From CAVVPY01 sp963750295 (GTDB lineage Bacteria; Actinomycetota; Actinomycetes; Mycobacteriales; Jatrophihabitantaceae), in contig CAVVPY010000001.1 of the NCBI GenBank assembly GCA_963750295.1, positions 1,178,001 to 1,242,000 of the forward strand: a DNA stretch of 64,000 nucleotides, written 5' to 3'. Shown here piece after piece: positions 1-9,983 of the stretch. Position 1 is the first letter of the stretch; each line of letters starts with the position of its first letter. The notes under the pieces were generated by a model. It was not told where the DNA came from. It did no database searches and saw only the letters and a list, made by a program, of their open reading frames with translations. The translations under genes were made by a program, and so were the position numbers.

Positions 1-141
1 GTCCGAGAACGGGTGTGCCGAGCTGACGGTCGCCGGGTGCATATCGGCCGCGTGCGCGGACGTGTCGCTGACAACTGCGGCGGTGATCGTCCCGCTCGCG
101 AGCAGGACTGGCGGCCGTGGCCAACGTGCGCATGCGAGCAC
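1..141 (-). CDS. N-terminus of an exported protein, cut by the window edge
   Basis: Read leftwards, a GTG at 141 opens a frame that stays open to base 1 (47 codons). It encodes a hydrophobic Ala/Val/Leu-rich stretch followed by Ser-Ala-His-Ala-Ala, which looks like a Sec signal peptide and cleavage site. A strong AGGAGG lies at 159-164, but it is best placed for a GTG at 154 that is in another frame, so either the start is 141 with poor spacing or there is a one-base frame error inside the signal peptide. The general pattern (signal peptide, then an Ala/Pro/His/Ser-rich stretch) resembles the neighbouring exported protein at 418-1230. The function cannot be told from what is present. Confidence 0.4.
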   Translation of the reverse strand, partial: MLACARWPRPPVLLASGTITAAVVSDTSAHAADMHPATVSSAHPFSD

Positions 142-154
142 CGAATCGGTTCAC

Positions 155-417
155 TGGGCCTCCTGCGATCATGTCCGGGCGCACCCTGATTTGCCCCGGA
201 GCATGTTGATCATACGCAAGATCCACCCCAGCGGGGTGGCAGGGCCGGCGCCTGTCCTCGGCAGTGTCGACGTAACGATGCATTCTCGATATTGCTCGCC
301 TATACACATCGGCATTGCCAGCTCGACTGACAGGCATTTGGACAGCAGTTTGCCGCCCGGGCGGGTGGCCCGGGCGGCAAACCGATCAGTCGATCAGTTA
401 CTCGATCAGATACTCGA
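155..417. other. Intergenic region between two exported-protein genes
   Basis: No convincing coding frame is present. It holds a small perfect hairpin at 223-239 (CCACCCC, 3-base loop, GGGGTGG), the strong hairpin at 349-381, and just after the stop of the downstream gene four copies of a CGATCAG-like heptamer (about 383-420). The heptamers lie immediately 3' of the stop codon and look like a short local duplication. Confidence 0.5.
349..381 (-). terminator. Rho-independent-type terminator hairpin
   Basis: A perfect 14-bp inverted repeat (TTTGCCGCCCGGGC and its complement) is separated by a 5-base loop. It lies about 37 bases past the stop of the leftward gene at 418-1230. The A/T ends of the stem give a short U tract on either strand, so it could work in both directions. 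Confidence 0.75.
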
Positions 418-1230
418 TCAGTAGTTGTGCATGAACGTGTTGGTGAACTTCGTCGTCGGGACGATGCTGGACTTGATCTGGACGAACCGGTCCGTCTTCA
501 GGTTGGTCTGATACGGACCCCAGTCGCCGAGGTAGAAGCCGTTCGCCGTCGCAACGCTGAAGTTCATCTTGTTGAACGTGGGAACGGCGCTAACGCCGAA
601 CTGCGACGGACCTGCGTTGCCGAAGAGCACCGAGTTGCAGCAAGCCCCCGGCGTGCCGTAGACGACCGCGACGGTGTTCTGGGTGTGGTTGATGATCTCG
701 CCGGCAGCCGTCGAGGCGGTCTGCACGTACGTGGCCTCGATGACATCGCCCGGGTAGACCGCCATCGACGTGTCGCAACTGCCGCCGTAGATGCAGATGA
801 CATCGCCCATGTACGAGGACCCGGCGTTGCAGTTGAAGTTCACATCGACCTGGCTGACGAGGTTGCCGCTGCCGTCGTAGATCCAGAGGCCGGGGAGCAA
901 CCACTCGTAGTCGCTGGGCGATGCGCAGCTGATCGACGGCATCGTGAACGTCACGCCTGCGCTCGCTAGGTCCAGATACACGGTGTGGCCCGCACCGAGC
1001 GCTGAAGTCGCCACGACCGCGGGTCGTGCGCCGGCCTGGGCCGGCGACAGCGGCGCTCGCGTACCCGCGACCTTGAGCGAGGAAACGTGGGCCGACAATC
1101 CTGCTGTGCTCGTCGGGTGAACTGCCGGTTTCGCGGCTCCGTTAGCCGCGCTGGCCGACGCGCCCGCGGCGAATAGCGAGACTGTTCCAGCGGCGACGCA
1201 GAGCAGCGCCAACTTGTGTTTACCGTTCAT
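418..1230 (-). CDS. Exported protein of unknown function
   Basis: A 270-residue protein with a clear Sec signal peptide: Lys-rich N-terminus, hydrophobic core at about 6-22, and Ala-Ser-Ala-Ser-Ala at about 24-28 as a likely cleavage site. The mature part starts with an Ala/Pro/Ser-rich linker and then a domain of about 180 residues rich in Gly, Ser, Asn, Thr and aromatic residues. That domain has about six cysteines, including an adjacent Cys-Cys pair, which suggests a disulfide-stabilised extracellular beta-rich fold. The ATG at 1230 is supported by GGAGGGA about 8 bases upstream. It has its own terminator downstream. I do not recognise a family with confidence; a peptidase-G1-like beta-sandwich was considered but no catalytic motif is evident. 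Confidence 0.8.
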   Translation of the reverse strand: MNGKHKLALLCVAAGTVSLFAAGASASAANGAAKPAVHPTSTAGLSAHVSSLKVAGTRAPLSPAQAGARPAVVATSALGAGHTVYLDLASAGVTFTMPSISCASPSDYEWLLPGLWIYDGSGNLVSQVDVNFNCNAGSSYMGDVICIYGGSCDTSMAVYPGDVIEATYVQTASTAAGEIINHTQNTVAVVYGTPGACCNSVLFGNAGPSQFGVSAVPTFNKMNFSVATANGFYLGDWGPYQTNLKTDRFVQIKSSIVPTTKFTNTFMHNY

Positions 1231-1457
1231 GAATCGGATCCCTCCACCGAATGCGTCCGGCTATCGCTCGGACGTCGGCGGAATCATGATCCGGCGGAGC
1301 ACAGGTGAGCAACCAATCTGGCACGATATCGCCGAATGCGCACTTATTCCCGTCACAGGATGACTGTCGCGCCGATACCCCAAACCCGGACTGGGTGTCG
1401 CCATTAGCCCGTAGGGCAGGTACGCCTCGTCGGTGCGGGGGTGGGACGATCTTGCCG

Positions 1458-3827
<2,370 letters not shown>

Positions 3828-3852
3828 GCATGCGAGCGTCCGGGCGATCAGG

Positions 3853-6003
3853 TCATGTGCCGGCGAGGATGACCAATTGCTGGGTCGCTCGGGTCATCGC
3901 GACATAACGGTCCACCGCTCCTTCGATGCCCGTGCCGAACGCCTCGGGATCGACGAGGACGACCAGGTCGAACTCGAGCCCCTTGGTCAGCTCCGGGGTC
4001 AGCGACCGGACGCGCGAGGTCGCCTGGAATGTGCCGACCGCACCGATGACGCAGGCGATGCCGTCGGTGTGCGCGGCGAGCCAGGTGTCGAGGATCGCAC
4101 CAAGTTCCGACACCGCTGCATGTACGACGGGCAGGCCGTTGCTGCGGATGGAGATCGGCACGTTGGCGTCGGGCAGCGCGGCCCGGATGACCGGCTCGGC
4201 CTCGGTCATGACCTCTTCGGGCGTGCGGTAGTTGATGCTCAGTGAGGCCAGGGTGATCCGGTCGAGCCCGATGCGCTCGAGCCGCTCCTGCCACGACTCC
4301 GCGAACCCGTGCCTGGCCTGGGCCCGGTCCCCGACGACGGTGAAGCTGCGGGACGGGCAGCGGAGCAGCAACATCTGCCACTCTGCGTCGGTCAGTTCCT
4401 GCGCCTCGTCCACGACGACGTGTGCGAACGGGCCGGCGAGCAGGTCCGGGTCGGCGCTGGGCAGTGCGGACTCATCGATCAGGCTGGCCTGCAGATCCTC
4501 CCCGCGCAGCATCGTCATCGCCAGCATCTCGGAGTCGTCGGCCGCGATCAGGTCGTCGACCACCCTGTCCATGACCTCCCGATCGGCCGCGACGGCGGCC
4601 GCGTGCCGCCGCTTGCGTCGCGCCGCCTCCGGGTCGCCGAGCCGCTGCCGCGCTGCGTCCAGCAGCGGCAGGTCGGACACCGTCCAGCTCTGGGGGTCCT
4701 CGCGCTGCAGCGTGCGAACCTCATCCGGACGCAACCACGGAGCGCACTTGCGCAGGTACGCGGGCACCGACCACAGGTCTGCGACGAGGTCAGCTGCTTC
4801 GAGCAATGGCCACGCGCGGTTGAACGTCGTCACCAGTTCCCCGTTCTGCAGCAGCGCCTTGCGGACCAGGTCGGCCGAGGCGTCGCCGACGAACTTGTCG
4901 ACCAAGATCGTGAGCAACTCGTCCCAGACTTGATCGCGCGCATCGTTGTGGGGCGTGCCAGGTTCTGCTGCTCCGAACGCCTCGGCCCAATCCTCGGCGC
5001 TCAGCCAGATCTCGGACCAGTGCGTGGTGACGGTCATGCCCTTGGTCGGCGGCTCTTCGTAGAACCGGACGGCCGGCTCGATCGCGTGCACCAGGTTCGC
5101 GGACGACTTCAGCCGCACGATCTCCGGGTCGGTCTCGACGGCGGCCGCGGCTCCCTCGATGACGAGGTCTCGCAGGGTGCAGGTCTGCACGCCCTCCTCG
5201 CCGAGGCTGGGCAGCACGTCGGCGACGTAGGCCAGGTAGGGCTGGTGCGGGCCGACGAAGAGCACACGGCCCCGGCGGTGACCCAGCCGCGGGTCGGAGT
5301 AGAGCAGGTAGGCGGAGCGGTGCAGGGCGACGACGGTCTTGCCCGTACCGGGGCCGCCGTCGACGACGAGGGCGCCGCGCGAGCCCGCGCGGATGATGGC
5401 GTCCTGGTCGGCCTGGATGGTGCCGAGCACGTCGCGCATCCGGGGCGATCGGTTGCTGCCCAGGCTGGCGATGAAGGCAGACTGGTCGTCAAGCGCGGCG
5501 TGCCCGACCAGGCCGTCCGCGGTGAACACCTCGTCCCAGTAGTCACTGATCCGTCCACGTGTCCACCGGTATCTGCGTCGGCTCGCCAGCCCCATCGGGT
5601 TGGCGTGCGTCGCCCCGAAGAACGGCTCAGCCGCGGGGGAGCGCCAGTCGAGCAGCAGCCGACGACCCGCACTGTCGGTGAGGCCGAGCCGTCCGATGTA
5701 GACCGGCTCGGGGCCGTCTGCGCTGACGATACGGCCGAGGCAGAGGTCCAAGCCGAAGCGACGCAGGCCACGCAGGCGAGCCGTCAACCGGTGGATCTCG
5801 ATGTCGCGGTCCATCGCCTCCTGGCCGGTGCCGCCGGGCGCCCTGCGCTCGGCATCGAGGCGGTCGGACAGTTCGGCGAAGGTCTGCTCGAGACTCACCG
5901 CTATCGCCGCGAAGTGCCGCTCGTCGCCGGCGATCAACAGCGGGTCGGCCTTGTGCGCGAGATTGTCGGGAAGGTCGAACGCGCTGGCAGTCACGGGTTT
6001 CAA
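3853..6003 (-). CDS. helR: HelR/HelD-type RNA polymerase-recycling ATPase (UvrD-like superfamily 1)
   Basis: A 716-residue superfamily-1 ATPase. The N-terminal about 200 residues carry the HelR-type region with Asp-Trp-Arg-Ser-Pro and a Phe-Phe-Gly-Ala-Thr segment. Walker A GGPGTGKT lies near 217-224, Walker B VDEAQE near 530, the NYRTPEEV motif near 593, a KGLEFD motif and a C-terminal YVAMTRA motif VI. In this family the protein removes stalled or rifamycin-bound RNA polymerase from DNA and is linked to rifamycin tolerance in actinobacteria; that role here is inferred from family. The start appears to be TTG at 6003 with GGAG upstream; a GTG at 5994 is an alternative. It converges on the UvrA-like gene with a 25-bp gap. 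An inverted repeat sits directly upstream. Confidence 0.88.
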   Translation of the reverse strand: MKPVTASAFDLPDNLAHKADPLLIAGDERHFAAIAVSLEQTFAELSDRLDAERRAPGGTGQEAMDRDIEIHRLTARLRGLRRFGLDLCLGRIVSADGPEPVYIGRLGLTDSAGRRLLLDWRSPAAEPFFGATHANPMGLASRRRYRWTRGRISDYWDEVFTADGLVGHAALDDQSAFIASLGSNRSPRMRDVLGTIQADQDAIIRAGSRGALVVDGGPGTGKTVVALHRSAYLLYSDPRLGHRRGRVLFVGPHQPYLAYVADVLPSLGEEGVQTCTLRDLVIEGAAAAVETDPEIVRLKSSANLVHAIEPAVRFYEEPPTKGMTVTTHWSEIWLSAEDWAEAFGAAEPGTPHNDARDQVWDELLTILVDKFVGDASADLVRKALLQNGELVTTFNRAWPLLEAADLVADLWSVPAYLRKCAPWLRPDEVRTLQREDPQSWTVSDLPLLDAARQRLGDPEAARRKRRHAAAVAADREVMDRVVDDLIAADDSEMLAMTMLRGEDLQASLIDESALPSADPDLLAGPFAHVVVDEAQELTDAEWQMLLLRCPSRSFTVVGDRAQARHGFAESWQERLERIGLDRITLASLSINYRTPEEVMTEAEPVIRAALPDANVPISIRSNGLPVVHAAVSELGAILDTWLAAHTDGIACVIGAVGTFQATSRVRSLTPELTKGLEFDLVVLVDPEAFGTGIEGAVDRYVAMTRATQQLVILAGT

Positions 6004-6019
6004 GGCATCAACTCCGGTC

Positions 6020-6056
6020 TGAGGATCGTGACCCTAGATCGAAAATTGGATCCTCA
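6020..6056 (-). promoter_or_regulatory. Inverted repeat in the helR leader
   Basis: Perfect 8-bp arms, TGAGGATC and GATCCTCA, are separated by 21 bases and end about 17 bases before the TTG start of helR. It could be an operator or a leader hairpin. No typical rifamycin-associated element was recognised, so the regulator is unknown. Confidence 0.35.
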
Positions 6057-6203
6057 TGAGCTCGGCCGAAACCTGTTATAACTGAAAGTGAGCCGCAGCG
6101 TTCACCGTCGCACAGCCACGTGGGGGACGCACCCAAGGATGACCACGCCGCCTTCCCGAGCCTGACATAACGGATGCACATCGGGCTGGTGTGCGGCGGA
6201 CGC

Positions 6204-6620
6204 CTAGGGAGCGACACAGGTCAGGTGCACCGTCACCGATCCGCTCGGCGTCGAGTCGACGCTGCTCGGAGGTCCGCATGGGTCCGCGGCATGGACCGCG
6301 TAGCTGCCAGGCCGGACGTGCAGCTCAGCCCAGCCGCCTTTCGTGGTGGTGGCGGTAGCGCGTCCAGCGGTGCCGCTCGCGTCGACCTGTTCGCCGGCCA
6401 TAGGGCCGTCGTAGCGCGTCTCGGTGCCATCGGCGGGGTGCGAGTACACGAGCCGGACGTGCACACGGATCGTCGCCTGCGTGATGTGCGAGCTGACCGG
6501 CGGTGTCGGTGTCGGCGACGCGGTCGGGTTTGACGTCGTACACGCAGACAGCAGTACGGCACCAGCTGAGAGCCATGCCACGATGACGGTCGCACCATGA
6601 TGCTCGGGGCCGGGTGTCAT
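6204..6620 (-). CDS. Small putative lipoprotein
   Basis: 138 residues. A hydrophobic segment at about 13-26 ends in Leu-Leu-Ser-Ala-Cys, a typical lipobox, so Cys27 should be lipidated and the protein anchored on the outer face of the membrane. A Thr/Pro/Ser-rich linker follows, then a domain of about 95 residues with a Gly-Gly-Trp-Ala-Glu-Leu core and a Cys near each end of its last third, resembling a small beta-sandwich. No enzymatic motif is visible. It stands alone between helR and the VapBC pair. The start is the first ATG; a later start would shorten only the pre-lipobox segment. Confidence 0.7.
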   Translation of the reverse strand: MTPGPEHHGATVIVAWLSAGAVLLSACTTSNPTASPTPTPPVSSHITQATIRVHVRLVYSHPADGTETRYDGPMAGEQVDASGTAGRATATTTKGGWAELHVRPGSYAVHAADPCGPPSSVDSTPSGSVTVHLTCVAP

Positions 6621-6699
6621 GCGCTCATCCTGGCCCTGGCGCGGTATGTCGAGCTATCCCGCTGAATCGCCGATAAGTGACATTATGTCAACTCAATCG

Positions 6700-7125
6700 T
6701 CAGCGGTCCGGGTCCGGGTGCGGCACGGCGCGAACCTCGAGGCCCTCGATCCCCCCGAAATCGTCAGGATTGCACGTGTGGATCGGTATGTTCTCGGCCA
6801 ACGCTGAAGCGGCGATGAGCGCGTCGTACGCGCGAGCGGCGGGTTTGCGGCCAGCAGATCGCAGCGATGCCGCGACGCGACCAAATGCGCGGGCCGCCTC
6901 GGGCCCGAACGGAATCGTGTCAAAGTCAGATTCGGCCTGCTGAAGATGTGCCTGGCGAGCCGCGCGCTCCTTGGCTGTGCGAGCCATGTGCGGACCGACG
7001 GACAGTTCAGCAAGGGTTATCGAGCTGATGACCGAATCCGTCGGCAAGGTCGTGGGATCGGTGAGCCGACCGAGCAGGATCACCGTCGAGGTGTCCAACA
7101 TTCCCCGGCTATCCGGCTCGGTCAC
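6700..7125 (-). CDS. vapC: PIN-domain ribonuclease toxin (VapC family)
   Basis: 141 residues with the PIN fold signature: Asp near the start (Met-Leu-Asp-Thr-Ser), a Glu in Leu-Ala-Glu-Leu-Ser near 40, a mid-domain Tyr-Asp-Ala-Leu-Ile segment near 100, and a C-terminal Thr-Cys-Asn-Pro-Asp-Asp-Phe. These acidic residues normally coordinate Mg2+ for RNA cleavage. Its start overlaps the stop of the upstream antitoxin gene by 4 bp (ATGA), so the two are translationally coupled. VapC toxins cleave tRNA or rRNA and are blocked by the cognate antitoxin; the target here is unknown. Confidence 0.9.
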   Translation of the reverse strand: MTEPDSRGMLDTSTVILLGRLTDPTTLPTDSVISSITLAELSVGPHMARTAKERAARQAHLQQAESDFDTIPFGPEAARAFGRVAASLRSAGRKPAARAYDALIAASALAENIPIHTCNPDDFGGIEGLEVRAVPHPDPDR

Positions 7126-7358
7126 AGCTGTGCGTCCACGACTGCGTCGAGATCCCTGCGTAGGGAATCAGGATCAACGGCCGGAAGATGGCGTCGTCGA
7201 GCGATGAGGTCGGCCGGCGCCGGACTCCGGCGGGTACGTGGTCGCAATTCGGCAACCTCGGCACCGTCGCGCGTGACGACAAGAGACTCGCCGCGCGCCA
7301 CCCGGTCGAGGACCTCTCCCCCGTGGTTGCGCAGCTCGCGAACAGTTACCGAATCCAT
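7122..7358 (-). CDS. vapB: Phd/YefM-type antitoxin partner of VapC
   Basis: 78 residues. The N-terminal half has the Phd/YefM DNA-binding pattern: a Val-Arg-Glu-Leu-Arg-Asn helix, a Gly-Glu-Ser-Leu-Val-Val-Thr-Arg-Asp-Gly beta segment and Ala-Glu-Leu-Arg-Pro. The C-terminal half is Arg/Asp-rich and would wrap around the toxin. It is first in the operon and overlaps vapC by 4 bp. A perfect 20-bp palindrome immediately upstream is a likely binding site for antitoxin autorepression, which is normal in this family. Confidence 0.9.
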   Translation of the reverse strand: MDSVTVRELRNHGGEVLDRVARGESLVVTRDGAEVAELRPRTRRSPAPADLIARRRHLPAVDPDSLRRDLDAVVDAQL

Positions 7359-7365
7359 GGACGGA

Positions 7366-7385
7366 TCGTATCACCGGTGATACGA
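7366..7385 (-). promoter_or_regulatory. Palindromic operator of the vapBC operon
   Basis: TCGTATCACCGGTGATACGA is a perfect 20-bp palindrome that ends 7 bases upstream of the vapB ATG, so it overlaps the position expected for the promoter or leader. Autoregulation by the antitoxin or toxin-antitoxin complex is the expected function. Confidence 0.7.
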
Positions 7386-7467
7386 GCGGCGGCAGTTCGT
7401 GCACCGAGTAGTGCCGAAGGCGTCACGGCCGTCCCGCGTCCCGGGCCTTACGGGTGAGAATCAGAAG

Positions 7468-8496
7468 ATGCGTTCGTTCCTTGATCGACTCGGCGGACCC
7501 CTGCCCGTCCTCGCCGCGCCGATGGCCGGCGGACCGACCACGCCGGGGCTGGTCACGGCTGCCGCGCGCGCCGGCGGGTTCGGGTTTCTCGCCGGCGGCT
7601 ATCTCAGCGCCGCCGCGCTCGCCGACCAGCTCGCCGCCGTCCGGGCCGACACCGATGCCTTCGGCGTCAACCTGTTCGCCCCGAATCCGGTACCCGTCGA
7701 CCCGTCCGCGTACCGGCAGTACGCGGACGCGATCCGCGTCGAGGCCGATCGGCTGGGCGTCGAACTTCCGGTCGAGCCCGTCGAGGACGACGATCACTGG
7801 GCCGAGAAGCTCGCGCTTCTGAGCAGCGAGCCGGTGCCGTTGGTCAGTTTCACCTTCGGTGTCCCGGACGCGGCCGCGGTCGGCGCGCTGCGGCGGGTCG
7901 GCACGCTCCTGGCCCAAACCGTCACCTCAGCCGCCGAGGCACGAGTCGCGGCAGCGGCCGGCATGGACGCGCTCGTCGTGCAGGCGCTCGCGGCGGGCGG
8001 GCACTGCGCCACGTTCACCCCGGACCGGATCCCCCCACCCACGCCGATCACCGACCTCGTCCGCGAGATCCGGGCCGTCACGGATCTGCCGGTCATCGCG
8101 GCCGGCGGGCTGGCGTCTGCGGCCGATGTCGAGGCGGTCCTGGCTGCGGGTGCCGACGCGGCGATGGTCGGCACCGTGCTGCTGCGGGCGACCGAGAGCG
8201 GCACCTCGGCCCCTTACCGCGCTGCGCTCGCCGCGGCTCGTGACACCGCGACGCTGCTCACCCGGGCGTTCACCGGGCGACCGGCTCGCGCGCTGCCCAA
8301 CGACTTCCTCGCCCGCTACGACGCACTCGCCCCGTCCGGCTACCCCGCCGTGCACTACCTGACCCGACCGATTCGCCGGGCCGCCGTGTCGGCCGGCGAC
8401 CCCGACCGGATCAACCTGTGGGCCGGCACCGGCTACGCCGCCGCAACCGCAGAACCGGCCGGGGCGATACTGAACCGCCTGGTGTCGAGGGCCTGA
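7468..8496 (+). CDS. Nitronate monooxygenase (FMN-dependent TIM barrel)
   Basis: About 342 residues, the normal size for this family. The N-terminus has Pro-Val-Leu-Ala-Ala-Pro-Met-Ala-Gly-Gly. A Gln-Ala-Leu-Ala-Ala-Gly-Gly-His motif near 171-178 holds the usual catalytic His region. Ala-Gly-Gly-Leu-Ala (about 211) and Gly-Ala-Asp-Ala-Ala-Met-Val-Gly-Thr (about 227-235) bind the FMN phosphate. The family oxidises nitronates such as propionate-3-nitronate; some members are enoyl reductase-like, so the substrate is not certain. The ATG at 7468 is preferred to an in-frame start at 7399, which would overlap the vapBC control region. Confidence 0.88.
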   Translation: MRSFLDRLGGPLPVLAAPMAGGPTTPGLVTAAARAGGFGFLAGGYLSAAALADQLAAVRADTDAFGVNLFAPNPVPVDPSAYRQYADAIRVEADRLGVELPVEPVEDDDHWAEKLALLSSEPVPLVSFTFGVPDAAAVGALRRVGTLLAQTVTSAAEARVAAAAGMDALVVQALAAGGHCATFTPDRIPPPTPITDLVREIRAVTDLPVIAAGGLASAADVEAVLAAGADAAMVGTVLLRATESGTSAPYRAALAAARDTATLLTRAFTGRPARALPNDFLARYDALAPSGYPAVHYLTRPIRRAAVSAGDPDRINLWAGTGYAAATAEPAGAILNRLVSRA

Positions 8497-8555
8497 CCGC
8501 ATCCTGCGTGTGGCTGGCACCGGCGGTGCCACGATGGTGGGCGAGGATGGTCGAG

Positions 8556-9983
8556 ATGACCGACATGGCTGGGACGACGACTCGCACCACACCTGCCCCC
8601 CGGGCCGGCGACGAGCTGATCCTTGCCCAGTTCTATCTGGGTTGCCTGTCGCAGGCCTCCTACCTCGTCGCCGACCCGATCAGCGGACGGGCGGCCGTCG
8701 TGGACCCGCGCCGCGACATCGACGAGTACCTGGCCTTCGCCGCTGAGCACGGCTTGACCATCGACCTGGTGTTGCTCACCCACGTCCACGCCGACTTCGT
8801 CCCGGGCTACAGCGAACTGGCTGAGCGGACGGGCGCGACGGTCGCGATGGGTGAGCATTCCCCGGTGGAATTCCCGATCCGGCGCCTGCGTGACGGCGAG
8901 CGGATCCTGCTCGGTGACGAGTCCGGCACGGCCCTTGAGGTGATCGCAACGCCGGGGCACACGCCCGAGTCGATCACGGTGGCGGTCTACGCGCACGCAC
9001 CCGATCGACAGCCGTACGCAGTGCTGACCGGTGACACACTGTTCCTCGGTGACGTGGGGCGGCCGGACCTGCTGGGGGCGGCCGGCCGCACCGCCGAGCA
9101 GATGGCCGCCGAGCTCTACCGCTCGCTGCACGAGCGGCTACTCCCCCTCAGCGACGAGGTACTGGTCTACCCCGGGCACGGCGCGGGTAGCGCGTGCGGC
9201 AAGGCGCTGTCGACCGACACCGTCAGCACGCTCGGCGCGCAACGGCGCGAGAACTACGCGCTGGCGCCGATGCCGGTCGACGAATTCATCGCGGTGGTCA
9301 CCGAAGGGCTGGCCGAGCCGCCCAGCTACTTCAGCGACGAGGTCGCGCTGAACCGCGCCGGGCACGCGCCGATCGACCCGCACGCCGTGCTGCCGCGGGT
9401 GCCGGCCGACGCTGCCGCGACCGACGACGCGCTGCTGATCGACGTCCGTGATGTGCAGGCCTTCACCGCCGCCCACCTGATCGGCTCGGTCAACGTCGGG
9501 CTGTCCGGGCGCTTCGCCGAGTACGCAGCCGCGGTGCACGAACCGGGCCGGCCGATCATCCTCATCGGCAGCACGGACGAGGTGGCCGAGGCCCGGCTGC
9601 GCCTTGCCCGGGTGGGTATCGACACCGTCCGGGCCGCGTGCACCGACCTCGACGTGCTGGTGTCGCGGCCCGAGCTCGCCGAGCGCAGTTCGCGCCTGAC
9701 CGCACCGCAGGCGCGCGAGCGGCTCGCCGGCGACGCGCACGTGCAGGTGATCGACGTCCGCAACCCCGGCGAGGTGACCGACGGCGCGCTCCCCCACGCC
9801 CGTAACCTGCCACTCCCCCGGCTGCGGGCGCTCGCCGCCGACATCGACCCCGAGCGTGCGGTGCTCGTCTACTGCGCCGGTGGTTACCGCAGCAGCGCCG
9901 CGGCCAGCTACCTGCGTGCGCTGGGGGTGCGCGACGTGTCCGACGTGATCGGCGGGTACGACGCCTGGGCTCGCACGGACTGA
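8556..9983 (+). CDS. Metallo-beta-lactamase-fold hydrolase with two rhodanese domains
   Basis: About 475 residues. The N-terminal 240 residues form a persulfide-dioxygenase/glyoxalase II-like domain: Thr-His-Val-His-Ala-Asp-Phe near 75 (the usual second His after Asp is Phe, as in the CstB-like subgroup), Thr-Gly-Asp-Thr-Leu-Phe near 155 and Pro-Gly-His-Gly near 205. Two rhodanese domains follow. The first (about 290-365) has no catalytic Cys in its loop; the second (about 378-475) has a proper Cys-Ala-Gly-Gly-Tyr-Arg loop near 440. The expected role is oxidation or sulfur transfer of persulfides in sulfide detoxification. The ATG at 8556 has GAGG 9 bases upstream. Its last 76 bp overlap the convergent EamA gene. 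Confidence 0.88.
   Translation: MTDMAGTTTRTTPAPRAGDELILAQFYLGCLSQASYLVADPISGRAAVVDPRRDIDEYLAFAAEHGLTIDLVLLTHVHADFVPGYSELAERTGATVAMGEHSPVEFPIRRLRDGERILLGDESGTALEVIATPGHTPESITVAVYAHAPDRQPYAVLTGDTLFLGDVGRPDLLGAAGRTAEQMAAELYRSLHERLLPLSDEVLVYPGHGAGSACGKALSTDTVSTLGAQRRENYALAPMPVDEFIAVVTEGLAEPPSYFSDEVALNRAGHAPIDPHAVLPRVPADAAATDDALLIDVRDVQAFTAAHLIGSVNVGLSGRFAEYAAAVHEPGRPIILIGSTDEVAEARLRLARVGIDTVRAACTDLDVLVSRPELAERSSRLTAPQARERLAGDAHVQVIDVRNPGEVTDGALPHARNLPLPRLRALAADIDPERAVLVYCAGGYRSSAAASYLRALGVRDVSDVIGGYDAWARTD

Noticed and set aside
62..424. A 120-codon plus-strand frame at the left edge
   Set aside because: It crosses the strong terminator hairpin and has no domain or ribosome site; the minus strand carries signal-peptide-like coding instead.
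4309..6081. A 590-codon open frame on the plus strand opposite helR
   Set aside because: It is the antisense of a clear HelR protein; its translation is Arg/Gly/Val-rich with no domain, a usual effect of high GC.
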